Virus record (IMG/VR): IMGVR_UViG_3300048444_000320
Coordinates: 1-49,056 of that record
Reading direction: 5' to 3' (one strand)
Length of the DNA stretch: 49,056 nucleotides
Origin: a virus
This document shows positions 15,105-22,223 of this stretch, piece after piece (the stretch's first letter is position 1; every line of letters starts with the position of its first letter). A model generated the notes under the pieces. The model worked only from the letters and a program-made list of their open reading frames with translations. It made no database searches and was not told the origin of the DNA. The position numbers and the translations under genes were made by a program.

Positions 15105-15190
15105 GACTTGCTCCTTCATAGTCACTAAAAATTGTTGACACAATAATACCTTTTCTAGCACTAAAAGACAAAACCAGCAACAGTAAAGTG

Positions 15191-16117
15191 TCACTTTTTG
15201 CTTCCGTTCCACCATACAACAACTGATTGATAGGGAAGTATGCCGTGCTCAAGTTTCCAAACTTTTTCTCGCTTCTCATCATGACCTTCGCAAAAGACGA
15301 TTTCTTTTGAATGATTTGCTCGGCAGTTTAGCTGTATTTTCTTTGGCGCTTCGATTCTGACTATGATGCCATCAGAAGGGACAATCGAAGCCCATACTTC
15401 AGAATCAATCTTCCTTTTAACAGTGGTCCCTTTCATTTTGACCGAGAGTGAGGAGTGTGGTTCCAGAGTAACTATTTTTGATTTTTCAAGGTTTGCTTTT
15501 CCGGGGACGTCAGCATCGTTGGTTTCAATGTATTCTTTCCCTTCAATACTAAAGCTGTCAATTTTAACAAACTTTTCTAAAGCCTGTTCAACGGGAACTT
15601 CAACACCAAACAACACGCGATGCTCTCGCTTAAACCCGCTAAGGTTTTTTATGGTGTAGGATGAATGCATGTGGACCAGATAGTGCTCGTCAATATTCAC
15701 ATCTTCCAAGTCACCAACCATCTCGGTGGTGAAATCTTTTAACACCAAAGAAATTTCATAGTTTGTCCGTTCTACACGAGCATTGAGAAGGGTATCTTCA
15801 ACCTCTTTAAAGGCTGATTCAGGCACGATCCTTTTGTAAACAGAAGCAAGCACATTCTTGTTTACGTCCTCAATAAATTTTTGATTTTCTTCTAGCTGGC
15901 GCTTTCGGGTGAATAGCTCAAGCGTATAGACTAAAACTACGCCTATTATGAAGGATGCGCCAAGATCTCCGAGGAACGACAGCAGTCCTTTTGTAAAAGT
16001 GACTTTATCCAAAAAAAGTTCAATATGTGGAATTGCCAATAACACCACACCTACAACCAATAGTAATGCTAACCATCCATGCCCAACTTTTGGGTAACCC
16101 AATTTTGCTTTACTCAT
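15191..16117 (-). CDS. Two-TM membrane protein co-transcribed with the repressor (exclusion candidate)
   Basis: The 308-aa protein has two membrane segments (residues ~12-32, GWLALLLVVGVVLLAIPHIEL, and ~48-68, GASFIIGVVLVYTLELF), a basic turn (TRKRQLEENQKF) and a roughly 230-residue beta-rich soluble domain. ATG 16117 has GGAGG upstream. It starts 18 bases after the repressor stop, so it should be expressed in the lysogen. A gene directly behind cI is the usual place for superinfection-exclusion or abortive-infection functions such as lambda rex. I recognise no specific family. Confidence 0.65.
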   Translation of the reverse strand: MSKAKLGYPKVGHGWLALLLVVGVVLLAIPHIELFLDKVTFTKGLLSFLGDLGASFIIGVVLVYTLELFTRKRQLEENQKFIEDVNKNVLASVYKRIVPESAFKEVEDTLLNARVERTNYEISLVLKDFTTEMVGDLEDVNIDEHYLVHMHSSYTIKNLSGFKREHRVLFGVEVPVEQALEKFVKIDSFSIEGKEYIETNDADVPGKANLEKSKIVTLEPHSSLSVKMKGTTVKRKIDSEVWASIVPSDGIIVRIEAPKKIQLNCRANHSKEIVFCEGHDEKREKVWKLEHGILPYQSVVVWWNGSKK

Positions 16118-16135
16118 TATTCCTCCGTGAACTTT

Positions 16136-16822
16136 TTATAAAGCCCCAGTCCGCATAACAACACGCCCGGCCACCTCATACTCCGCCCATTCTTTTTCGG
16201 TAGTGGTGGTCGCACTGTTTTCACCGCGAGAATCAGTCCATAGCAACTTACCAAGTGCGTCACCTTTCACGCGGAGTATCAGGAGCGTGGTTTTGTTTTT
16301 AACAAGTGCGTAAATATGCTTCGCGTCTCGTTCAATTTCTTTGACGCTGGTATCGACCAGCAGCATATCGCCTTTCGATATTGATGGCTCCATCGATGTA
16401 TCAGGCATGACTAAGGCGCCGAGGTGACGTGGCTGAAGACTGTACAGCTGCAGCAACTCCTTACGCACCGGAAACAGTTTATTGTAGTTTGCTTCGCCCA
16501 GGTAATTATCCTTCGATACTTCGTCCAGGCGCGGAACCATGATGTCGCGGAATTCGGCATCGGACAGGTCGACATCGTCGGGAAGTTCCCAGGCGTTTCT
16601 GACTGACTTAATTGGTTGGCTATCATTCATTGAGTCACCAGCAAGCCAGTCCGGAGAGACTTTTAATACATCGGCAAGCTTCAGTAAGTTAGTCCCTTTT
16701 GGGCTGGTTATTCCTTGTTCCCAGTGAGACACGTTACCTGCGGAGACACCTATTAGTTTGGCGAGTTCCTTTTGCTTTAAGCCCAGAGCCTTGCGCTTTT
16801 CTCTAATTCTATCTTTTATCAT
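16136..16822 (-). CDS. Prophage repressor, CI/LexA-like (HTH + S24 domain)
   Basis: The 228-aa protein has an N-terminal HTH_3 (residues 5-60: LGLKQKELAKLIGVSAGNVS, HWEQG) and a C-terminal S24 fold. Ser143 (PDTSMEPSISKGD) and Lys186 (ILRVKGD) are 43 residues apart, as in lambda CI. No Ala-Gly or Cys-Gly dipeptide is seen about 38 residues before Ser143, where CI is cleaved. It should bind the ATAG-N4-CTAT operators, one of which overlaps its own start codon. There is no Shine-Dalgarno before the ATG, so the message may be leaderless, like lambda cI from pRM. Confidence 0.9.
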   Translation of the reverse strand: MIKDRIREKRKALGLKQKELAKLIGVSAGNVSHWEQGITSPKGTNLLKLADVLKVSPDWLAGDSMNDSQPIKSVRNAWELPDDVDLSDAEFRDIMVPRLDEVSKDNYLGEANYNKLFPVRKELLQLYSLQPRHLGALVMPDTSMEPSISKGDMLLVDTSVKEIERDAKHIYALVKNKTTLLILRVKGDALGKLLWTDSRGENSATTTTEKEWAEYEVAGRVVMRTGAL

Positions 16823-16832
16823 AGATTTCTAT
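16821..16832. promoter_or_regulatory. Operator overlapping the repressor start codon
   Basis: ATAGATTTCTAT matches the ATAG-N4-CTAT inverted repeat found in the pL spacer and at 16903-16914. It covers the repressor ATG (16822-16820). Occupancy would reduce repressor expression, giving negative autoregulation. Confidence 0.65.
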
Positions 16833-16860
16833 TTCACTGTTGACATACACCTAATCTAAA

Positions 16861-16881
16861 ACAAATAAAAAATATATTTGT
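16861..16881. promoter_or_regulatory. Inverted repeat in the divergent control region
   Basis: ACAAATA (16861-16867) and TATTTGT (16875-16881) form a 7-bp inverted repeat with a 7-base spacer between the repressor and the rightward genes. It differs from the ATAG operator, so it may be a site for a second regulator. Confidence 0.35.
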
Positions 16882-16890
16882 ATTCCTGTG

Positions 16891-16919
16891 TTGATCTTAA
16901 AAATAGAAAACTATATTTT
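16891..16919 (+). promoter_or_regulatory. Early rightward promoter (pR-like) with operator
   Basis: TTGATC (16891-16896), 17 bases and TATTTT (16914-16919) form a plausible promoter. The operator ATAGAAAACTAT (16903-16914) sits in the spacer and touches the -10. The 22-base block 16900-16921 is identical to that at the leftward promoter. Confidence 0.6.
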
Positions 16920-16980
16920 AGATCTGTCATCGAGCGGCAACTCGATTAATAAGCAACTACGTATACAGGGAGTCTACAAA

Positions 16981-17583
16981 GTGTCACGAACAAGTCGCAC
17001 GTCCGATCAGGTACAAATTCACGAGCATGGGCTGAGCAGGCCTCAGGTCATTCGTTATTACGTCAGCGCGGCCATTAACCGGCGAGGTCTGTTGTTCAAG
17101 CAGTACGTTGAAAGCGTGGTGCTGAATTACTACGGCAGTGTGTGGGACCGTAACCGGGAATTAAAGCCGTTTGATATCGATTCGGTGAAGGGCTTACAGG
17201 CGGCACACAAGCGCATTCAGCGTATCGTTCATACGCCGCATGGTGAGCATCCTCTGTTTATCCCGTCCGAACTCGAAGAAGCACTGGTTAAAGCACTGCC
17301 GGAGCCAGAGCGCTCTATCTGCGCCCGGGTGCTATGTGAGCGATACGGCTTCATCCCGATGGAGAAACCAACGGAGACAAACCGCTTGGCTGACCTGGGT
17401 AGCTTCGTAAAAGAAACCGGTGAAGCCATTCAGAAGCTCAGTGAAGTGCTGGCCGACAATGAGCTGAGTGAGTCGGAGTTGGAGCAGGCACATGAAACAC
17501 GCACAGAGCTGATGGATGTCGTCAGTACGGCCATGTGCCTAATCCGGCAGATAGATGCGTTTGAGCGTAGGAAACGGTTATGA
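16981..17583 (+). CDS. Phage regulatory protein, CII-like (CP76 family resemblance)
   Basis: The 200-aa protein starts at GTG 16981 with AGGGAG eight bases upstream; the longer frame back to 16888 runs through the promoter and operator. It has no TM segment. The C-terminal half (LADLGSFVKETGEAIQKLSE, VLADNELSESELEQAHETRT) resembles the helical tail of the CII/CP76 phage regulators. As the first rightward gene after the operators, it occupies the cro/cII position. The stop overlaps the next start (ATGA). An exact family is not certain. Confidence 0.5.
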   Translation: MSRTSRTSDQVQIHEHGLSRPQVIRYYVSAAINRRGLLFKQYVESVVLNYYGSVWDRNRELKPFDIDSVKGLQAAHKRIQRIVHTPHGEHPLFIPSELEEALVKALPEPERSICARVLCERYGFIPMEKPTETNRLADLGSFVKETGEAIQKLSEVLADNELSESELEQAHETRTELMDVVSTAMCLIRQIDAFERRKRL

Positions 17584-18461
17584 ATCGCAAGGAATACCAA
17601 GCGTTGTTTGCTGATAGCCATATCAGTGACCGCGAACGGTCCTTGTATTTATATCTGCGTTGGCACATGGATTACGACACAGCCATCGTCGGGGTTAAGC
17701 GCAGGATATCGTATCAGGCGATACGTGAGCACCTGGAGTTTAATCCGGAGCGTGGTAGTCGTGAGAAACCATACTCGCCGACGAACGACCAGATTAAGCG
17801 TTTGCTACGAAAGCTGGAGAAGTATGGCTGGATAGAGCGCCAGCACAATAACCACCTCATCGAAAACATGGTTTTCCGACTCGTTTTTGCCTCATCAGAA
17901 TCACTCTATCCAAATGAGGAGCGCCAAGGGAGCGCCATGAGAGGAGCGCCACTATCTGCGCCACAGCAAAACCCAGCAAATACAAGGGCTGAACAGCCTA
18001 ACGCCGCCACGATGAGCGCCAAGGGTGCGCCACGGGATGACCGCCACACCTCCGTTACTTCCGATATAAAAGATCTCTCTCTAGCGCGCGCGGGCGCGAC
18101 GACGGGGTCAGACTTACAGTTCACCTCTGAATTTTTACAACTGGCCAAACTCCATGGCCCGGCTCAAACCACTGCGGAAGAAATCGAAGCGCACTTCGAG
18201 CATTTCCGATTCCACGCAAAACATCACAGCACTGCCAGAAACCACCACGATTGGCTGGCCGAATGGCGTGCCTGGATAGCACGGGAGAAAGTCTATGCAA
18301 CCAAACAACAAACCAAGACCCATTTCGGAACTGGCGGCAACCAGCGTCCGGAAAACCCAACAGCGAAGCTTTTGCGAGAAGCAAAGCAGCATTCACAGCA
18401 ACTCGCCCAAAGCGGATATTACGACCAGGCAGATGAATCTGATGACGATACTCAATTCTGA
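17580..18461 (+). CDS. Phage replication protein O-like (winged helix + DnaT-like end)
   Basis: The 293-aa protein's residues 1-105 look like a winged-helix domain (ISYQAIREHLEF, DQIKRLLRKLEKYGWIERQ), as in replication initiators. The middle is a polar, low-complexity linker. The C-terminal third contains HHDWLAEWRAWIAREK, the signature of DnaT/DnaC-interacting phage proteins, then a basic, Gln-rich tail. It likely binds the phage origin and recruits helicase loader together with the next gene. The origin may lie within the repetitive linker-coding region, as in lambda O, but I see no clear iterons. Confidence 0.7.
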   Translation: MNRKEYQALFADSHISDRERSLYLYLRWHMDYDTAIVGVKRRISYQAIREHLEFNPERGSREKPYSPTNDQIKRLLRKLEKYGWIERQHNNHLIENMVFRLVFASSESLYPNEERQGSAMRGAPLSAPQQNPANTRAEQPNAATMSAKGAPRDDRHTSVTSDIKDLSLARAGATTGSDLQFTSEFLQLAKLHGPAQTTAEEIEAHFEHFRFHAKHHSTARNHHDWLAEWRAWIAREKVYATKQQTKTHFGTGGNQRPENPTAKLLREAKQHSQQLAQSGYYDQADESDDDTQF

Positions 18462-19077
18462 GCTGGTGCCAGTGCTGGGTCTCTGCTGTCCCGACTTTGC
18501 CTCGCGCTATGGTGAGCACTCAGACGCCATCATGCGTGTGTACGCAGAGCAGCTGATCAAAAACGAGATCGGCCGCAAGGGGCTCAGTCGCGGTATTGAA
18601 AACCTGAAAGCCGGTAACGCACCAAGTCGGTTTACACCCTCGCCAGCGGAGTTTGTCGAGATGTGCAAACCGTCAGCTGAGGAGTTAGGCATTCCGACTC
18701 TGGATGACTGTATGCATGAGGTCAAAGAAGCGAAAGGGCGCTGGCGTTTTGAAAAGTATCCGTTCAGTCATGAGGTGGCCCGATGCTTGAGCGAGCGTAT
18801 CGGCTTCGAGTTTTACCAGATGAGCGTGAACCAATTCAAAAAGCGCTGTGAGACCGAATACAAGCGACTACTTGAACTGGCTCGTAATGGCCAATTGGGT
18901 ACGCACGAGAAGCGCTTACCCCGGCAGGCTGAAGAGCGTAGCCGCATCGAGCAGTTGGGTAAGCAACTCGACATTTCTCAAGCCAGGAGCTTTCTGAAGA
19001 AGCGCTTTGGCATTAACCCGTTTAAACAGGAAGGGGCGCGTGACACGTCGCGCTATACGGCCGTGGATGGCAGGTAG
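18433..19077 (+). CDS. Replication protein P-like (helicase loader)
   Basis: The 214-aa protein starts at ATG 18433 (18442 is possible), overlapping the O-like gene by 29 bases. It shows the lambda P-type pattern VYAEQLIKNEIGRKGLSRGI, ENLKAG, then FTPSPAEFVEMCKP, which is strongly conserved in phage P proteins. The remainder is helical and charged. Lambda P is 233 aa. The role is to bring host DnaB helicase to the O-origin complex. The gene pair order O then P is classic for lambdoid replication modules. Confidence 0.8.
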   Translation: MNLMTILNSELVPVLGLCCPDFASRYGEHSDAIMRVYAEQLIKNEIGRKGLSRGIENLKAGNAPSRFTPSPAEFVEMCKPSAEELGIPTLDDCMHEVKEAKGRWRFEKYPFSHEVARCLSERIGFEFYQMSVNQFKKRCETEYKRLLELARNGQLGTHEKRLPRQAEERSRIEQLGKQLDISQARSFLKKRFGINPFKQEGARDTSRYTAVDGR

Positions 19078-19151
19078 CAGCTCACACGCACTACGTGAGC
19101 AACTGACGCGGAACAACCGTGAGTAACGTGTAACAGCCAAGCATGTGAGTA

Positions 19152-19219
19152 GGAACGATAGCTGGAAAGGCGGCGCCAGTGGCTGGAAACGCCGCCAATT
19201 TCTCTCAAACAGACAAGGA
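19152..19219 (+). promoter_or_regulatory. csrA leader with four GGA motifs and a hairpin
   Basis: GGA occurs at 19152, 19164, 19185 and 19217. The last is inside the Shine-Dalgarno AAGGA. The third is in the loop of GGCGGCG/CGCCGCC (19169-19175/19190-19196). This arrangement is typical of CsrA-bound leaders that repress their own translation. The stem could also act as a terminator between the P-like gene and csrA. Confidence 0.5.
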
Positions 19220-19227
19220 CAAGCAAT

Positions 19228-19413
19228 ATGTTATTACTGACCAGAAAGCCCGGAGAAACCATCAACATCGGTGATGACATCACTGTCACCGTGCTGGCCG
19301 TGAAAGACAACCAGGTGAAGCTTGGCGTTAATGCGCCCGCTGATGTAAAAGTCTTTCGGGAAGAAATCTACCTGCGCATTCAGAATGAGAATACGCCTGA
19401 TGACGCCGCTTAA
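19228..19413 (+). CDS. csrA: Phage-encoded CsrA/RsmA translational regulator
   Basis: The 61-aa protein is the same length as E. coli CsrA and nearly collinear: [30 protein letters not shown] and [14 protein letters not shown]-binding residues L4, R6 and R44 are present. CsrA dimers bind GGA motifs in mRNA leaders and change translation or stability. On a phage it could redirect host carbon and motility circuits or tune phage late genes. It has a good ribosome site (AAGGA, 8 bases). It sits between the replication genes and rusA, whose start overlaps its end. Confidence 0.93.
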   Translation: MLLLTRKPGETINIGDDITVTVLAVKDNQVKLGVNAPADVKVFREEIYLRIQNENTPDDAA

Positions 19414-19768
19414 ACTCACTCTCGGATTTCCACCAAGCGTCAATACCTATTGGCGCAACATCGTCTGGCGTGGAAGGCCCCGGACGCTCATCAGCAAGAA
19501 AGGCCGAGCCTATCGTGAAGAGGCAATTTGGCAGTGCCGGGTGCAACGAGCCTGTAAAGGACTCAGTCAACCTCTGGCAGTCAACATTACCCTGAACCCA
19601 CCGAGCAACCACCGGCGCGATATCGATAACTACAACAAAGCGCTGCTGGATGCGTTGACTCACGCCAACGTCATAACTGACGACAGCCTAATTAAGCGCC
19701 TGACTGTTGAGTTCGGCACCGTGACCAAGGGCGGTAACGCCCTGGTTATCATTGAGCCATATCACTGA
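19400..19768 (+). CDS. rusA: RusA-type Holliday-junction resolvase
   Basis: The protein is about 122 aa. It begins with [14 protein letters not shown], the standard RusA opening, and has basic [15 protein letters not shown]. The catalytic acidic cluster is [16 protein letters not shown], with a further acidic residue in VITDDSLI. It cuts four-way junctions to resolve recombination or replication intermediates before packaging. ATG 19385 is an alternative start; 19400 fits the family length better. It overlaps csrA by 14 bases. Confidence 0.9.
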   Translation: MTPLKLTLGFPPSVNTYWRNIVWRGRPRTLISKKGRAYREEAIWQCRVQRACKGLSQPLAVNITLNPPSNHRRDIDNYNKALLDALTHANVITDDSLIKRLTVEFGTVTKGGNALVIIEPYH

Positions 19769-19788
19769 CCAGCGAAGGAGAGACACCC

Positions 19789-20142
19789 GTGACAACAACG
19801 AAAACAAACAGCGTGTGGGAGCAGGACTTAATCGAAATCATTGGAGAGGTTGCGCTACTGAAACTGGAGGCGAAGTTCGGCGGGTCGTACATTCACGTTC
19901 ACGTTGAGCCGAAACCTGAAGTGATTGCGGCCATAGGCCTCAAGGCCGCTGAAAAACTCAGTGCCGAATGTGGTGGGCTGGATGTCTATGTACCGACCAT
20001 CCTCTGGCGCATGAGGCGCAACGAATCCATCGAGAAGGAACAAAACACGGGTAGAACAATTCCCGAGCTGGCTGCAAAGTACCGCCTACACGCAAAGCAT
20101 ATCAAGAAAATATTACGCGAGAGGCACGGTTACGATGTTTGA
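19789..20142 (+). CDS. Mor/C-type transcription activator of middle or late genes
   Basis: The 117-aa protein starts at GTG 19789 with AAGGAGA upstream. An N-terminal helical dimerisation region precedes the CGGLDVYVP strand-turn typical of Mor. The C-terminal HTH is TIPELAAKYRLHAKHIKKIL. Mu Mor and C activate middle and late promoters, so this is the likely switch for the right-arm genes. The codons at 20037-20054 contain an 18-base sequence that recurs after an accessory gene at 36737 (and with one mismatch at 26570-26587). The stop region overlaps the next gene by 8 bases. Confidence 0.8.
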   Translation: MTTTKTNSVWEQDLIEIIGEVALLKLEAKFGGSYIHVHVEPKPEVIAAIGLKAAEKLSAECGGLDVYVPTILWRMRRNESIEKEQNTGRTIPELAAKYRLHAKHIKKILRERHGYDV

Positions 20143-20818
20143 AACGGAAGTGTTGTTAAAAGTCGGCGAGCAATACGGGTGGCTGGCCGCCGGTGCCGTC
20201 GCGCTAGTCACCATCGTGGGTAAGGTCGCTAGTCGCATACTGGACAGTCGCTACCCGCCCAAAGAAGCCTCCGACGCTTCCGAACTACCGTACGTTGAGA
20301 ATGGCGGCTCTCTGGATGAACACCGGTTGTTCCTGGTCTGCAACTACTGGAATCGCCTGGGTATTGACCGAATACGGTTCCCGTCCAAGTATCCCATTCG
20401 CAGTGAGATGTATCGCGACATGCTAAAAATTCTCATCAGTACCATGACCGAGCACCTGCTGGCCAACCTGAAAGACCTATCCGATGCGGACAGTAACGCT
20501 GACTGGCAACGTAAAGCCACCGATACGCTCAGTAAAGCCGTTGCCGACTACGAACACAAATTCCGCGACCAGGGCATTCCTGAGGTTGTGATTGAACGCT
20601 TCCGCTCCTGGAATGTACCCGCGCTGGGGTTTATCACCCACACCATTGGTACGCTCGAAGAAAGCCAGATAGCCACCGACCACCGGTACAAGACCAGCGC
20701 CATGCTGTCGACCGTGCTGGGCGCGCTTAAAACCGCTTTCTACGATGCCGAACGCACGTTGATTGGTCTCAATGGCCAGCTGACCGGACAAATTTACCGC
20801 GGCAAGGAGGTGGAATAA
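20135..20818 (+). CDS. Single-TM phage protein upstream of the endolysin, function unknown
   Basis: The 227-aa protein has one N-terminal membrane segment (residues ~15-33, GWLAAGAVALVTIVGKVASR) followed by a roughly 190-residue soluble, mainly helical domain. It lies directly before the endolysin (ATGs overlap in TAATG style) and the holin-like gene, so it probably belongs to the lysis cassette, perhaps as an antiholin, pinholin partner or spanin-like factor. No spanin lipobox is present. I do not recognise the family. Confidence 0.55.
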   Translation: MFETEVLLKVGEQYGWLAAGAVALVTIVGKVASRILDSRYPPKEASDASELPYVENGGSLDEHRLFLVCNYWNRLGIDRIRFPSKYPIRSEMYRDMLKILISTMTEHLLANLKDLSDADSNADWQRKATDTLSKAVADYEHKFRDQGIPEVVIERFRSWNVPALGFITHTIGTLEESQIATDHRYKTSAMLSTVLGALKTAFYDAERTLIGLNGQLTGQIYRGKEVE

Positions 20819-21234
20819 TGGCCTTTCAGTTAAGTAATACAAGTCTTTCGCGACTCAAACAGTGCCACCCGCAACTCTGCATTGTGGTGGCTCGCGCCAT
20901 TCAGCTTACGCCTATTGATTTTATTGTGGGTGCCGGTATCCGTAGCATCGAAGAGCAGCGCGAGAACGTGCGCAAGGGCGTATCGAAAACCATGAGCAGT
21001 AAGCACCTGCCACAGGAGGACGGCATGAGTCACGCGGTTGACCTCTGGCCCTGGGTGAATGGTGAAATCCCCTGGAACGATTTAAGCGAGTTTCGACGTG
21101 TGGCTGATGCCATGCTTCAGGCAGCTGATGAGTTGGGTGTTGAGTTACTTTGGGGTGGCGACTGGGACCGTGACGGCGACTCCAGCGACCACGACTTTAT
21201 CGATGGACCGCATTTCGAATTGGTGAGCGTATGA
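20818..21234 (+). CDS. Endolysin, M15-family peptidase
   Basis: The 138-aa protein matches peptidase M15 (VanY / L-Ala-D-Glu endopeptidase) phage lysins. SSKH and SHAVDLWPW supply the zinc-ligand His and Asp, and GGDW with DGPHFEL supplies the catalytic Asp and final His. It cleaves peptidoglycan stem peptides. It has no signal peptide, so it needs the holin for access to the periplasm. It overlaps the following gene's start by 4 bases. Confidence 0.88.
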   Translation: MAFQLSNTSLSRLKQCHPQLCIVVARAIQLTPIDFIVGAGIRSIEEQRENVRKGVSKTMSSKHLPQEDGMSHAVDLWPWVNGEIPWNDLSEFRRVADAMLQAADELGVELLWGGDWDRDGDSSDHDFIDGPHFELVSV

Positions 21235-21716
21235 GCTTCTTAAGCAAAGTAACGAATTTCTTTACCGGTGGACTGGGTGAAAAGATTGTCGATGGCATTC
21301 AGGCCTATTTCCCGCCGGACATGACACCCGAGCAAAAGGCAAAGCTCGAGATAGCCATTAAAGACCAATCACATAAGCGAGAAGTTGAATTGCTCACTTT
21401 GGCGGCTGAGCAGGATGAAGAATTCAATGGCCGCATCCGTGACCTTGAGGGTACGGCCAAGGACCTAACTCAGTTCGGCTGGCCGGGTCGCATTGTCGTA
21501 TTCCTGCGTGGCTGTCAGCGTCCGGTATGGGGCGGGCTTGTCATGTACATGGATATTCAGTGGTTCAACGGTAACTGGTCAGGCTTAAGCGAGCAGCAGG
21601 AATCGGCACTCTGGGTCATCAACATACTGGTGCTTGGGTTCCTGTTTGGTGAACGCGCAGTGAAGAACGTTATGCCATTTATGACCCAGTTTATGAAGCA
21701 ACGCGCCCAGAAGTAG
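21231..21716 (+). CDS. Holin, GTA/3TM type
   Basis: The 161-aa protein has an N-terminal amphipathic region, a charged coiled segment (KDQSHKREVELLTLAAEQDE) and the family block EGTAKDLTQFGWPGRIVVFL. This is followed by RGCQRPVWGGLVMYMD and LWVINILVLGFLFGERAV. This order is that of the Holin_3TM family found in gene-transfer agents and Mu-like phages. It forms inner-membrane lesions that release the endolysin encoded just upstream. Confidence 0.8.
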   Translation: MSFLSKVTNFFTGGLGEKIVDGIQAYFPPDMTPEQKAKLEIAIKDQSHKREVELLTLAAEQDEEFNGRIRDLEGTAKDLTQFGWPGRIVVFLRGCQRPVWGGLVMYMDIQWFNGNWSGLSEQQESALWVINILVLGFLFGERAVKNVMPFMTQFMKQRAQK

Positions 21717-21731
21717 TGAGGTAATCGAACG

Positions 21732-22223
21732 ATGGCAGCGACAAAGCGAACACCCGACCAGGTAATGCGAGACCAGGCAAGTATTGCTGAGATGTACCTC
21801 AAGGGTTTCAAGATGTTTGAAATCGCTGATACGCGCGGACTCTCGATGAACCAGGTTAAGTATGACTTACGGGAAGTTCGTAAGCGCTGGCGCCAAAGCT
21901 CCGTGCGTGACTTTGATGCTCATCGTGAAGAGCAACTGGCACGACTGGATCTGATGGAAGCGTCTCTCTGGAGAGAGTGGGAACGCTCGTGTGGCAGTCC
22001 GGAGGCTAAGAAAAGCAAAAAGTCGGATTTACCGCCACAGACAGGTGACCCACGCTACATGACTGTGATGCTCAATATCATTGAGCGTCGCAGCAAGTTA
22101 CTCGGTCTTGATGCGCCGACCAAACTGGCACCGACTAACCCTGATGGTGATGAGCCGTATAAGCAAATCGCTCCTGATGAAATAGACGCACGGATCCATG
22201 AGTTACTGGCTAAGTTGGGGTAA
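21732..22223 (+). CDS. Terminase small subunit (HTH DNA-recognition)
   Basis: The 163-aa protein has an N-terminal helix-turn-helix (IAEMYLKGFKMFEIADTRGL, SMNQVKYDLREVRKRW), a coiled middle and a polar end. It lies directly before the large terminase with a 1-base overlap, the standard place for the small subunit that recognises packaging DNA. Family-level identity is inferred from HTH plus context. Confidence 0.7.
   Translation: MAATKRTPDQVMRDQASIAEMYLKGFKMFEIADTRGLSMNQVKYDLREVRKRWRQSSVRDFDAHREEQLARLDLMEASLWREWERSCGSPEAKKSKKSDLPPQTGDPRYMTVMLNIIERRSKLLGLDAPTKLAPTNPDGDEPYKQIAPDEIDARIHELLAKLG

Noticed and set aside
14971-15282. 103-aa minus-strand reading frame across the terminator and micropeptide region
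   Set aside because: It runs through a strong terminator and overlaps the 3' ends of two better genes; it has no convincing ribosome site.
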